Positions 1 through 7,775 of a stretch of DNA of 24,406 bases are shown here, piece after piece. The translations under genes were made by a program, and so were the position numbers. The number at the start of each line of letters is the position of its first letter. The first letter of the stretch is position 1. The DNA is from Candidatus Hydrogenedentota bacterium. GTDB lineage: Bacteria > Hydrogenedentota > Hydrogenedentia > Hydrogenedentales > GCA-2746185. The DNA lies in contig JASJYE010000004.1 of the NCBI GenBank assembly GCA_030123645.1, forward strand, positions 1-24,406, written 5' to 3'. The notes under the pieces are model-generated. The model worked only from the letters and a program-made list of their open reading frames with translations, was not told the DNA's origin and ran no database searches.

Positions 1-175
1 CATCAATCCGCCCGTTCTTCTGGATCGCGAATTGGTAGTAGTCCGTGTTGAGCGAGCGGTACTCCTGGCCGGGCCGGTAGGTAAACTGGGCGTAAACTAC
101 GGAGGTCGTCCCCAGCGCGAGAAAGAGCAGGGCGCCTGCGCAGTGGAAAGATCGGATTGTGCGTAGTACGGTCAT
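1..175 (-). CDS. N-terminus of an exported protein of unknown function (runs off the window)
   Basis: An open frame on the minus strand starts at an ATG (173-175) and continues past base 1, so only about 58 residues are visible. The first ~29 residues are a clear Sec signal peptide: a basic start (VLRTIR), a hydrophobic core (ALLFLALGTT) and a likely cleavage site after VVYA, leaving a mature start at QFTYRPGQEYR. The protein is therefore probably periplasmic or outside the cell. What is visible of the mature part matches no family I recognise. The frame is too short for the ORF cut-off because it is clipped by the window edge. The leader and open frame make a real gene likely; its function cannot be judged from this fragment. 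Confidence 0.7.
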   Translation of the reverse strand, partial: MTVLRTIRSFHCAGALLFLALGTTSVVYAQFTYRPGQEYRSLNTDYYQFAIQKNGRID

Positions 176-273
176 GAGCGTTCTTGCCTAGTGCCTAGTG
201 GTTAGTCAAGTTTGAATTTTCGGGTATGGTCGTTTGATTCGTGCTTCACTCGTGGTGAATTGCCAAGTTCCGC

Positions 274-289
274 ATGGGCTAAAGCCCAT
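274..289. repeat. Short perfect palindrome of a dispersed-repeat type in the intergenic gap
   Basis: Two 7-base arms (ATGGGCT and AGCCCAT) face each other across AA, followed by a C/T-rich tail. It lies in the 144-base gap between two minus-strand genes, upstream of the signal-peptide gene's neighbour. The shape resembles the short palindromes scattered between genes in several uncultured GC-rich lineages. It is a repeat or possibly a weak terminator for the upstream dehydrogenase; there is no T-run. Confidence 0.4.
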
Positions 290-319
290 CCTACCCCTAA
301 ATGCAAGATAGACCATCCA

Positions 320-1345
320 CTAGCGTATCCGCACGCGCCGGCCGCTAGCGCTCGAGGTGTAGGCCGCCAAGGCGACCTCCAAGGCATGACGCCCCGCCGC
401 CCCCGACATCGTCAATTTCTCCTTGCCATCGAGGATGTCGAGCCAGTGCTTGATTTCCACGTCCCAGCCCCCCTTAGTTGGGTCCTTGTCGAGCGTGCGC
501 CACTCGACCACGCTGTCCTTGCCCGCCGACGCCTTTCCGCGGCAGAGTTGAAGCCCCTTGATGTAATCACAAATCAGCGTCCCCTTCGTAGCATAGATTT
601 CAAAGCCGCTGAAGCCCGGCATACTCGTCCAGCCCACTTCGATGTACCCCAGCGCCCCGTTCTTAAATTCAAGCTGCAAGAGAGCGTTGTCGTCCACGTC
701 AATTTTCTTAATAAGCGTCGCCGCCTGCGCGCTCACAGACGCGATCGGGCCGATAAGCCAATGACACAGATCGATCGCGTGAATACCCATGTCCAGCATC
801 GCGCCCCCCGCCGACAACTCCCTATTGTAGAACCACGAGCTCTTCGCCCAGCCCGGATAGGGCCCCCCGTGCGCAAACCTCACGCGGATCATGAACGGCT
901 TGCCGATCCTCCGTTTCGCCAACAGTTCCTTGCAGCGCTGCGGCCCCCTGAACATCCGGTGCGTGAACCCGATCATCAACTTCCTGCGCGCCTTCTTCGA
1001 CGCGGCGATCATTCTGTTCGCGTCCCGGAGCGTCGTCGCGATCGGCTTCTCGCATAGCACGTGGCACCCCGACCGGAGCGCCCCGACCGCCTGCTCGGCA
1101 TGAAAGACGTTCGGCGACGCCACACTCACGACATCGAGTTCCTCCGACGCCAGCATCGTCTCGTAGTCTGAGTAGGCCCGCAGCCGCGGATACTCCTCCA
1201 GGACTTCATGGTGCCGCGCGACTGCCGGATCGGCAAATGCCACCAGCGTCGCTCGCCGGTCCTTTTGATATCCTGGAAGGTGGAGGGCCTGCGAGATCGC
1301 CCCCGCGCCGATCACTCCCGCCCTATATTTCACACTCTTCGCCAT
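320..1345 (-). CDS. Gfo/Idh/MocA family NAD(P)-dependent oxidoreductase
   Basis: A 341-residue protein, the usual length of the family. The N-terminus has a Rossmann dinucleotide fold with VIGAGAIS at about residues 11-18. The family EKP motif (HVLCEKP, 95-101) follows, and then the GGAMLDMGIHAIDLCHWL segment (180-197), which carries the catalytic His and Asp region. These enzymes oxidise or reduce sugars, inositols or related polyols; the substrate cannot be told from sequence. No signal peptide is seen, so it is cytoplasmic. The frame is open 20 codons further upstream, but the ATG at 1343-1345 is preceded at good spacing by AGGAAGG and begins the conserved MAKSVKYRAGVIG, so I chose it. The next gene on the same strand begins 144 bases downstream; co-transcription is possible but not shown. 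Confidence 0.93.
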   Translation of the reverse strand: MAKSVKYRAGVIGAGAISQALHLPGYQKDRRATLVAFADPAVARHHEVLEEYPRLRAYSDYETMLASEELDVVSVASPNVFHAEQAVGALRSGCHVLCEKPIATTLRDANRMIAASKKARRKLMIGFTHRMFRGPQRCKELLAKRRIGKPFMIRVRFAHGGPYPGWAKSSWFYNRELSAGGAMLDMGIHAIDLCHWLIGPIASVSAQAATLIKKIDVDDNALLQLEFKNGALGYIEVGWTSMPGFSGFEIYATKGTLICDYIKGLQLCRGKASAGKDSVVEWRTLDKDPTKGGWDVEIKHWLDILDGKEKLTMSGAAGRHALEVALAAYTSSASGRRVRIR

Positions 1346-1370
1346 ACCTGCGCCTTCCTGACCGCTTAGA

Positions 1371-1530
1371 TAGTTTCTGTTGCGGAAACATACTATCCAT
1401 GTCATTCCCGCGGAGGCGGGAATCTCAAGAAGTGCCCGGCGACCGCGAACTCATGCTGAGATTCCCGCCTTCGCGGGAATGACCGGAGGGAGGGTCTTCT
1501 CCTCCTTTAGCTTTCCGCAACAGGAACTAG
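1371..1530. repeat. MITE-like palindromic element with terminal inverted repeats
   Basis: The ends are inverted copies: TAGTTTCTGTTGCGGAAA at 1371-1388 against the reverse complement of 1512-1529 (17 of 18 identical). Inside lie two 27-base arms in opposite orientation, 1401-1427 and 1457-1483, differing at one base. Each arm is itself a hairpin of the CCCGC-loop-GCGGG kind, flanked by CATT/AATC. TAGATAG occurs just outside both ends (1367-1373, 1528-1534), overlapping the terminal repeat, and may be a target duplication. No coding capacity is seen. The same terminal sequence recurs at 23226-23536. It sits between a minus-strand dehydrogenase and plus-strand clpB. Confidence 0.65.
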
Positions 1531-1588
1531 ATAGAGGAGTCTACTGAGCGCCGTGCCGCGCTTCAAACGCCCTCAGATAGGATTCGAC

Positions 1589-1630
1589 CCACCCAATGGG
1601 GCTGTTTCAATTTAGGACAGCCTTGGGTGG
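1589..1630. promoter_or_regulatory. Two-part dyad upstream of the clpB promoter, possible enhancer site
   Basis: Outer arms CCACCCAA (1589-1596) and TTGGGTGG (1623-1630) match perfectly. Nested inside are GGCTGT (1600-1605) and ACAGCC (1617-1622) with an 11-base spacer. The centre is about 108 bases before the start site predicted from the sigma-54 promoter at 1691-1706, the usual range for an enhancer-binding protein. TGT-N11-ACA resembles the TGT-N10-ACA sites of NifA-type activators, off by one base in spacing. It could instead act as an RNA hairpin or terminator on read-through RNA. Confidence 0.45.
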
Positions 1631-1690
1631 AATTGGCACGCCCAGACCCGCGACAGTCTCCGTAAGTCCTTTATTTTCAACATGAAAGGC

Positions 1691-1706
1691 TTGGCACGTG
1701 GCTTGC
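1691..1706 (+). promoter_or_regulatory. Sigma-54 (-24/-12) promoter for clpB
   Basis: The sequence TTGGCACG-TGGC-TTGC matches the sigma-54 consensus YTGGCACG-N4-TTGCW except that the last base is C. The GG (1693-1694) and GC (1705-1706) have the required 12-base register. Transcription would start near 1718, leaving a leader of about 32 bases before the clpB ATG. Use of sigma-54 implies an ATP-dependent enhancer-binding activator, which is not encoded in this window. Confidence 0.7.
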
Positions 1707-1749
1707 CTTTCTCCTATGGAAGGAAGTGAAAATCCATTGGAGGAGAACC

Positions 1750-4347
1750 ATGCGACTCGATAAATTGACGATTAAATCGCAAGAAGCCGTCGCCGAGGCG
1801 ATGGATGCGGCTTCAGAACATGGCCACGCTGAAATCACACCGCTGCATCTGCTTGCGGCCCTCGTGTCGCAGGAGCAGGGCGCCGTGCCGTCCATTTTGC
1901 AGCGGATTGGCGTAACCCCGCAGCAAATCAGGGCGCAAGCAGACGAAAAACTTTCGAGTCTGCCCCGAATTTCCGGCGCCCCCACAGGCGGGCCAGGTCT
2001 CGGGAGCGCGGCGCACAAGGCCCTCGACGAAGGCTGGACAATCGCCCACGGCCTCAAAGATGAATACCTCAGCAGCGAGCACATCCTGCTCGGCATCTTG
2101 GCCCTGCAATCCGATCCCGCAACGGAAATCTTAACGAGCAACGGCATATCTCAAGACGCGGTTCTCGCCGCGATGCGCGATGTCCGCGGCAGCCAACGCG
2201 TGACCGACCCCAACGCCGAGGATCAGTACGACGCGCTCGCGAAGTATACGCGCGATCTCACACAACTCGCCCGAGCGGGCAAACTCGACCCCGTCATCGG
2301 GCGCGACGAGGAAATCCGCCGCGTGATTCAGGTCCTTTCCCGCCGCACGAAAAACAACCCCGTCTTGATCGGCGAACCCGGCGTCGGCAAGACGGCCATC
2401 GTCGAGGGCCTTGCCCAGCGCGTGGTCGCGGGAGATGTACCGGAGAGTTTGAAGGACAAACGCGTGGCCACGCTCGATCTGGGCGCGCTCATTGCAGGTA
2501 CGAAATACCGCGGCGAGTTCGAAGAGCGCCTCAAGGCCGTACTCCGCGAGGTCGAGGAAGGCGCGGTTAATATTATCCTCTTCATCGACGAGATGCACAC
2601 GATCGTCGGGGCCGGCGCGGCCGAAGGCGCGATGGACGCGTCCAACATGCTCAAGCCGGCGCTCGCGCGCGGCGGGTTGCATTGCATCGGGGCGACTACG
2701 CTGAACGAGTACAAAAAGCATGTCGAGAAGGACGCGGCGCTCGAGCGCCGGTTCCAGCCCGTCCTCGTCGGCGAGCCGAATGTCGAAGATACCATCGCGA
2801 TCCTGCGGGGCCTCAAGGAAAAGTACGAGGTGCATCACGGCATCCGGATTGAAGACGGCGCCCTGGTGGCCGCGGCCATCCTCAGCGACCGCTACATCTC
2901 GGATCGCTTCCTGCCCGACAAGGCGATCGACCTGGTCGACGAGGCGTCGTCCCGCATTCGCATCGAAGTCGAGAGCATGCCCTACGAGATTGACGTCCTC
3001 GAACGCAAACTCCGCCAACTCGAAATTGAGCACCTCGCCCTGAAAAGGGAGAAGGGGAAAGCCAGCAAGGAGATGCGCGAAGGCATCGAACGGGAGCAGG
3101 CCGAGATCCGCGAGCAGCTTAGCGGCATGAAAGCTCAGTGGCAGGCCGAAAAGGACGTCGTCGAGGCGATCCGGAAGATCCACGAGGAAATAGAGGAAGC
3201 CAAGCGCGAGGAAGAAATCGCCGAGCGCGCGGGCGATCTCGACAAGGTCGCTAAGATTCGCTACGGCGCCTTACCGGCACTCGACAAGCGCCTCGAAAAA
3301 GAGAACGAGAGGCTTGCCGAAGTCCAAAAGGAAGGCAGCTTCATTCGCGAAGAGGTCACCGAGGAGGACATCGCCAAGATCGTGTCCAGTTGGACCGGTA
3401 TCCCGGTCGACAAGATGATGGAAGGCGAAATGGAACGTCTCCTGAAGATGGAAGACGAGCTTAAGAAGCGTGTCGTCGGCCAGGAACGCGGCCTGCGCGT
3501 GGTCTCCGACGCCGTCCGGCGCGCCCGGGCAGGTCTGAAGGAGCCCGACCAACCGATCGGCTCATTCATCTTCCTCGGGCCGACTGGCGTCGGCAAGACG
3601 GAGCTGGCACGAGCACTCGCCGAGCTGCTCTTTGACGACGAGAAGGCCATGGTCCGGCTCGACATGAGCGAATATACGGAGAAACATTCCGTCGCGCGAT
3701 TGATCGGCGCACCCCCCGGCTACGTCGGCTACGAGGAGGGCGGACAACTCACCGAAATCGTCCGCCGGCGCCCGTACTGCGTCATCCTGCTCGACGAAAT
3801 CGAGAAAGCGCACCACGACGTATTCAATGTGCTGCTGCAACTGCTCGACGACGGGCGGCTCACCGACGGGCAGGGCCGCACGGTGAACTTCAAGAACACC
3901 GTCGTGATCATGACCTCGAACATCGGATCCGAGATCTTCGGACAAGGGGGTACCGACGAAAGCAACGAGGAGTTTATCCTGGACGCCCTCAAGCGGCAGT
4001 TCCGGCCGGAGTTCTTGAACCGCGTCGACGACGTCGTCGTGTTCCATCCGCTCGGAAAAGAGCAGCTTCGAGAGATTGTCGACATTCAGGTCGGCCTGCT
4101 CGAAAAACGACTCTCCGAGAAGCGGATCGGCATAGAATTGACCGACGAGGCGCGCAACCTCCTCGCCGAGCGCGGCTACGACCCTGTATACGGTGCGCGG
4201 CCCCTGAAGCGGGTTATCCAGCGCATGGTGCTGGATCCGCTCGCGATGGAATTTCTCGAAGGGAAATTAAATGAGGACAGCCTGCTGAGCGTCGGCGTCG
4301 ACGGCGATAAGCTCACGTTTACCAGCAGAGTCGCCCAAGCCGCCTAG
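1750..4347 (+). CDS. clpB: ATP-dependent disaggregase ClpB (Hsp100)
   Basis: An 865-residue class 1 Hsp100 protein of normal length. It has an N-terminal double Clp repeat, a first AAA+ domain with Walker A GEPGVGKT at 208-215 and Walker B FIDEMH, and then an uninterrupted charged coiled-coil middle domain, which separates ClpB from ClpA and ClpC. The second AAA+ domain has Walker A GPTGVGKT at 610-617, Walker B LLDEIEK, the pore loop around GYVGYEEGG and sensor 1 TSNIGS. ClpB works with DnaK to extract and refold aggregated proteins in the cytoplasm. The ATG at 1750 follows GGAGGAG closely; an in-frame codon eight residues upstream is less likely. It is monocistronic here, with a sigma-54-type promoter and a dyad upstream rather than an obvious sigma-32 or CIRCE site. 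Confidence 0.98.
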   Translation: MRLDKLTIKSQEAVAEAMDAASEHGHAEITPLHLLAALVSQEQGAVPSILQRIGVTPQQIRAQADEKLSSLPRISGAPTGGPGLGSAAHKALDEGWTIAHGLKDEYLSSEHILLGILALQSDPATEILTSNGISQDAVLAAMRDVRGSQRVTDPNAEDQYDALAKYTRDLTQLARAGKLDPVIGRDEEIRRVIQVLSRRTKNNPVLIGEPGVGKTAIVEGLAQRVVAGDVPESLKDKRVATLDLGALIAGTKYRGEFEERLKAVLREVEEGAVNIILFIDEMHTIVGAGAAEGAMDASNMLKPALARGGLHCIGATTLNEYKKHVEKDAALERRFQPVLVGEPNVEDTIAILRGLKEKYEVHHGIRIEDGALVAAAILSDRYISDRFLPDKAIDLVDEASSRIRIEVESMPYEIDVLERKLRQLEIEHLALKREKGKASKEMREGIEREQAEIREQLSGMKAQWQAEKDVVEAIRKIHEEIEEAKREEEIAERAGDLDKVAKIRYGALPALDKRLEKENERLAEVQKEGSFIREEVTEEDIAKIVSSWTGIPVDKMMEGEMERLLKMEDELKKRVVGQERGLRVVSDAVRRARAGLKEPDQPIGSFIFLGPTGVGKTELARALAELLFDDEKAMVRLDMSEYTEKHSVARLIGAPPGYVGYEEGGQLTEIVRRRPYCVILLDEIEKAHHDVFNVLLQLLDDGRLTDGQGRTVNFKNTVVIMTSNIGSEIFGQGGTDESNEEFILDALKRQFRPEFLNRVDDVVVFHPLGKEQLREIVDIQVGLLEKRLSEKRIGIELTDEARNLLAERGYDPVYGARPLKRVIQRMVLDPLAMEFLEGKLNEDSLLSVGVDGDKLTFTSRVAQAA

Positions 4348-4375
4348 CGCGCTTTGAGTTTAGAGGCTTCGTGTT

Positions 4376-4421
4376 GCGCAGTATCAGCAAACGGGCCCAT
4401 ATAAACTAAAGATGCTCTAGC
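4376..4421. repeat. 46-base dispersed repeat, copy A
   Basis: This stretch, beginning GCGCAGTATCAGCAAACGG and ending GCTCTAGC, matches 11706-11751 at 40 of 46 bases in the same orientation. It lies in the 103-base gap between the convergent ends of clpB and the arylsulfotransferase gene. It has no strong internal hairpin and no coding sense; ATATAAACT is fully conserved between the copies. Function unknown. Confidence 0.6.
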
Positions 4422-4450
4422 TGGCGGCAGCCGCTCCGCGGGGGCGACGA

Positions 4451-6073
4451 CTAGGGATAAAGGCTCGGAACGCGCTCGCTGCGGTAGACGGCCCAGCCCA
4501 TCGCGGGGTCATCGATCACGACCTCGAAGACTTTTTCCGCGGGGCTCTCGTGCGTCACTTCGAGGATGCGCGCGAAATGATGGCCGCCGAAGATGTCTCC
4601 AGAGATCTCCCCCTCCTTGCTTCTCCTTCGCCCGCCGTCCGTGATGAGGATGTTCTCCTTCACAGGCAACCAGTCCACCTCCGAGATGAACGGCGAGAAG
4701 AAAATCTCGTCTTTCGGGCCGCCATATGACCAGACCTGCCTGACTTCACGCGTCTCCTCGTCGATCTCGAATTCGACCGCGCGGCTCCACGACTCCTCGG
4801 CCTTGAGCTTGGGCTCCCCGGGCCGCGCGCGGATCGTGCCGTTGTCAAACATGATCAGCGTGCCGTGGGGCGTAATTTTGGCGGAATGCTGGTGCGAGTT
4901 CCACAGGAAATCCTCGCCAACCGGCGTCAACAGGTACTTCTGCCAGGGTTCGTCCCAATCTTCGTGGGTACCCATGAGCCAAACGAGCTCCCCGGACTTC
5001 AGGTCGATTTTGTATACGACGTCTTGATTATAGGACGACAGGACGACGGCGTCATCCGCCGCGTCGTAGAAAATGGAATTCGTGTGGGCCCAATCCTTGG
5101 CCGGCTTCTCCAGCACATCTTTATACGCCTGCGCATAGAAACCCGTTCCCAGCGAGCCGTAGCCGATGCGGTAGGGGTCAAGGATGTCAAAGATTTTATA
5201 CTCGCGCACCTTGGTTCCATCAGGCTTAAACTCGACGATGACGTCGCCGATGACTTGGCTGGGTTCCCGAGGCGAGTCGGGCTCCGTTTCGCTCGAGTGA
5301 TAATCTTCGAAATTACGGACTTCCGTGCTGAGCATCAGGAAGTTTCCGTTCTCCAGGACCTGGTGATCATGATGGAAAAGATCCGTATCCACCGGAATGC
5401 TATCTTCCGAGACCTCCTTTGGGACGCCGGTGGTGTGCCATTCCCGAAGCGTGTTGCCCAGCATGTCGATTTCGGCCATTCTTCCATTGCGACTAATTTG
5501 ATACGTAAAGGTGCCGTGCCCAGTAGGAATGAGATCGCCGATGGGATGATCGGTCAGGTAGTACCAAACGATCTCGGCATGTGCGTCAAGCGCCACCACC
5601 AGACCGAAGTTCTCGTCAGGCCCGGCCCCGGCCCAGCGAAAGAGCGGCACAAGCGTGTAGCCGGGCTCCATTTTTCGTGACCGGCTGATTTTCAGATCGA
5701 AGGGCGGAAAATCGTCCGGAATGGGATCCGTTTCTATTTCCAAAATATCGGATGTCGCTTCGGATCCGGCCCGATCTTTCACGGTGACACGCAGCGAATT
5801 CGTCCGGCCCGGACGCAGCCCGAGAACCATCAGGTCGTGCTCCGTCGCATATTCGTCTTTCGGTGTTACGATCACCGTCTTGTTTCCGTCGTCAATATGC
5901 AGCGTCGCCAGGGCCGGTTTGTCCGTGGAAAACGTTAGCTGCGCCGCGAGCGGCACATGGCCGCTGGGGTTAATCGTGAGCTTAAGATCGCTAATGGTCT
6001 GCGCGGAAACCGGCAGCGAGACGGCCAAAACGATAGCCATCGCAGCGTGTCGAGAAATTTGTCGCGATATCAC
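4451..6073 (-). CDS. Arylsulfotransferase (ASST) family protein, exported
   Basis: A 540-residue protein with a signal peptide (cleavage near PVSA-QT, residue 24), an Ig-like N-terminal domain (about 26-120) and a six-bladed propeller of the PF05935 type. Enzymes of this family move sulfate between phenols without PAPS through a sulfo-histidine, in the periplasm. Histidine-bearing motifs are present: FHHDHQ (233-238), WAHTNS (328-333) and NSHQHS (392-397). In E. coli AssT an Arg follows the SS of the next strand; here the motif reads SSYNQ (Tyr348), so the sulfate-binding Arg seems to be missing. The start is GTG, chosen for GGGAGG six bases upstream; the ATG overlapping it is followed at once by a stop. 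It is probably the last gene of a minus-strand operon, 68 bases after the sulfatase-like gene. Family membership is secure; activity is not. Confidence 0.88.
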   Translation of the reverse strand: MISRQISRHAAMAIVLAVSLPVSAQTISDLKLTINPSGHVPLAAQLTFSTDKPALATLHIDDGNKTVIVTPKDEYATEHDLMVLGLRPGRTNSLRVTVKDRAGSEATSDILEIETDPIPDDFPPFDLKISRSRKMEPGYTLVPLFRWAGAGPDENFGLVVALDAHAEIVWYYLTDHPIGDLIPTGHGTFTYQISRNGRMAEIDMLGNTLREWHTTGVPKEVSEDSIPVDTDLFHHDHQVLENGNFLMLSTEVRNFEDYHSSETEPDSPREPSQVIGDVIVEFKPDGTKVREYKIFDILDPYRIGYGSLGTGFYAQAYKDVLEKPAKDWAHTNSIFYDAADDAVVLSSYNQDVVYKIDLKSGELVWLMGTHEDWDEPWQKYLLTPVGEDFLWNSHQHSAKITPHGTLIMFDNGTIRARPGEPKLKAEESWSRAVEFEIDEETREVRQVWSYGGPKDEIFFSPFISEVDWLPVKENILITDGGRRRSKEGEISGDIFGGHHFARILEVTHESPAEKVFEVVIDDPAMGWAVYRSERVPSLYP

Positions 6074-6141
6074 ATCGTGCCTCCCAGCGTTATAAGACCC
6101 ATTTCGCGTCTGCTCTTGCGCCCCAGAGCTACGTTTTCTGC

Positions 6142-7662
6142 CTATAAGTATCCTAAGGATTCAAGGTCCTCGATTTCGTCCGGATCCAACACATCGTGGA
6201 CCCCCGCCGCAACACGCGGTTCCAACGCGTTCTCCTCACAGTATCGTTCATAGGCCGCGAGCGCGCCACGCGCCCTCTCAAGCGCCTCCCCGCCCTCATC
6301 GAGAAGGTTCACCCTTTCATCCGGGTCGCGCTCAAGATCGTAAAGGGCCTCGAATCCTTCCGCGCCCCACGGCGGCGGCGGCTCGATCGTCCCGTCCTGC
6401 ATCCCTTTCCTGAGTTCATTGAAACGGGTCGCAACGGAATAGCGCTCCACTGGCCGCGCCCAGTTCGACGACGCGATATACTTCCAATCGCCAAGCACCA
6501 CCGAGCGGACGATCGCCCGCTCCCGGATCACAAGTTCAGCGATCTGCGCCTTCTCCGGCGGCCGGAAAGCGAAGCGATCACCCGCGGACCTGAAAAGCGA
6601 TTCACCATCCAGGCCCGCCACCTCAGCCGGAATTTCGAATAGGGTTAGGAGCGTCGGCGGCAGATCGGCCAGGCTCACGCGCGAACGAATCCTGCCGGGC
6701 TCAACCGCCCCCGGCGCCCAAACGATCAACGGCACGTGCAAGACCTCGTCGAACAAGGTCCACGCGTTGCCCACATAGCCGTGCTCCAGGAATTCCTCGC
6801 CGTGGTTCGAGGTAATGACGATGGTCGTGCGGTCCAGTTTGCCCTGCTGCTCCAGACCTTTCACAAAACGCTCGATACATTCGTCCGTGTAGGCGATCTC
6901 CGCGTCGTAGCGCCTAAGGAGTTCCTGCACAGCAGGATTCTCCGGGCCTTCAATCGCCTCGATCGCCGCCTTGTAGTCCTTGCGAAAGGCCAGCATATCG
7001 AGCGGCTCAGCCGCCGCGCCGCCGCCGAGACGCTCGTAGAACTCGTCCAAGGGCGTGTAGGGTTGGTGCGGATCGAGGTAGTGCAGATACAGCATAAACT
7101 TGTCATCCGCCGCATCGTTAGTGAAATCCAGCGCGCGCTTCGACACCTCATATCCGGACCACGGATTGTCCAAGCTCCCAATCTGGAGGTCTTCGAATCC
7201 TTTCGTGAAGCCCTTCCCCCTAACGAGCGGCTGATTGCTCACGATGCCCGTGTAATACCCTGCCCGGGCGAACCATTGCGGGAGCGTGGAGGTCTCATCG
7301 AGAGGGTGGGACTCGAAGAGCCCGACCGTCCCGCCGCTTGTAGGCAGTCGACCGGAAAACAGTGCCGAGAGGGATTGCGTAATGTATGACGAGTTCGAGC
7401 TCGCGCGCTCAAACAGCAGCCCATTTGCGGCGAGCGAGTCGATGAAGGGCGTGGTCGCTTTGTCGTAACCGTAGCAGCCGAGATGGTCCGCACGAAGCGA
7501 ATCGACAACAATCACGACCAGGTTGCGGTCTTTGAAGCTCGACACCGAAATGCCGGAGAGCGGAGTCGACGCGCCCGGTTCATCAGGTTTCGAGCAGCCC
7601 CCGAGCCAAAGAGCGACACACAAAGCGACTACTGCATGAAATTTTAATTCGCTCACAGTCAA
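6142..7662 (-). CDS. Sulfatase-like lipoprotein of the alkaline phosphatase superfamily
   Basis: The fold is clear: VIVVDSLRADHLGCYGY (50-66) carries the first metal Asp, followed by TTPFIDSLA, HYLDPHQPY (194-202) and YDAEIAYTDE. The C-terminus ESLGYL is typical of sulfatases from Planctomycetota-like bacteria. Two key sites depart from the norm. Where C/S-x-P-x-R or a nucleophilic Thr should lie, the sequence reads SSYITQSLSAL (91-101), with Ile94 at the nucleophile position. The second metal motif SDHGE reads SNHGE (Asp to Asn286). It may be inactive or use a different chemistry. A lipobox LGGC (Cys23) indicates a lipoprotein. The TTG at 7660-7662 is chosen because GGGAGA lies six bases before it and it puts the signal peptide at the start; GTG at 7654-7656 and ATG at 7711-7713 are alternatives. 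It probably shares an operon with its neighbours. Confidence 0.85.
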   Translation of the reverse strand: MTVSELKFHAVVALCVALWLGGCSKPDEPGASTPLSGISVSSFKDRNLVVIVVDSLRADHLGCYGYDKATTPFIDSLAANGLLFERASSNSSYITQSLSALFSGRLPTSGGTVGLFESHPLDETSTLPQWFARAGYYTGIVSNQPLVRGKGFTKGFEDLQIGSLDNPWSGYEVSKRALDFTNDAADDKFMLYLHYLDPHQPYTPLDEFYERLGGGAAAEPLDMLAFRKDYKAAIEAIEGPENPAVQELLRRYDAEIAYTDECIERFVKGLEQQGKLDRTTIVITSNHGEEFLEHGYVGNAWTLFDEVLHVPLIVWAPGAVEPGRIRSRVSLADLPPTLLTLFEIPAEVAGLDGESLFRSAGDRFAFRPPEKAQIAELVIRERAIVRSVVLGDWKYIASSNWARPVERYSVATRFNELRKGMQDGTIEPPPPWGAEGFEALYDLERDPDERVNLLDEGGEALERARGALAAYERYCEENALEPRVAAGVHDVLDPDEIEDLESLGYL

Positions 7663-7775
7663 CGCAACTCTCCCGATATCCTTCCCGAAATGAGCGCAAG
7701 CAAGGTATCCCATCGGCGTTCAAACAACAATGACTCTGGGATAGCGACCCGCCCACAGCTTTGTCGTGAATGTTC

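Noticed and set aside
212..1057. A 281-codon plus-strand frame
   Set aside because: It is the shadow of the Gfo/Idh/MocA gene, whose minus-strand motifs are unambiguous.
1633..1640. A second TTGGCACG as another sigma-54 promoter
   Set aside because: The matching GC element 12 bases on is absent.
7663..7713. ATG at 7711-7713 as the start of the sulfatase-like gene
   Set aside because: It has no ribosome site and would place 17 extra residues before an otherwise ideal lipoprotein signal peptide.
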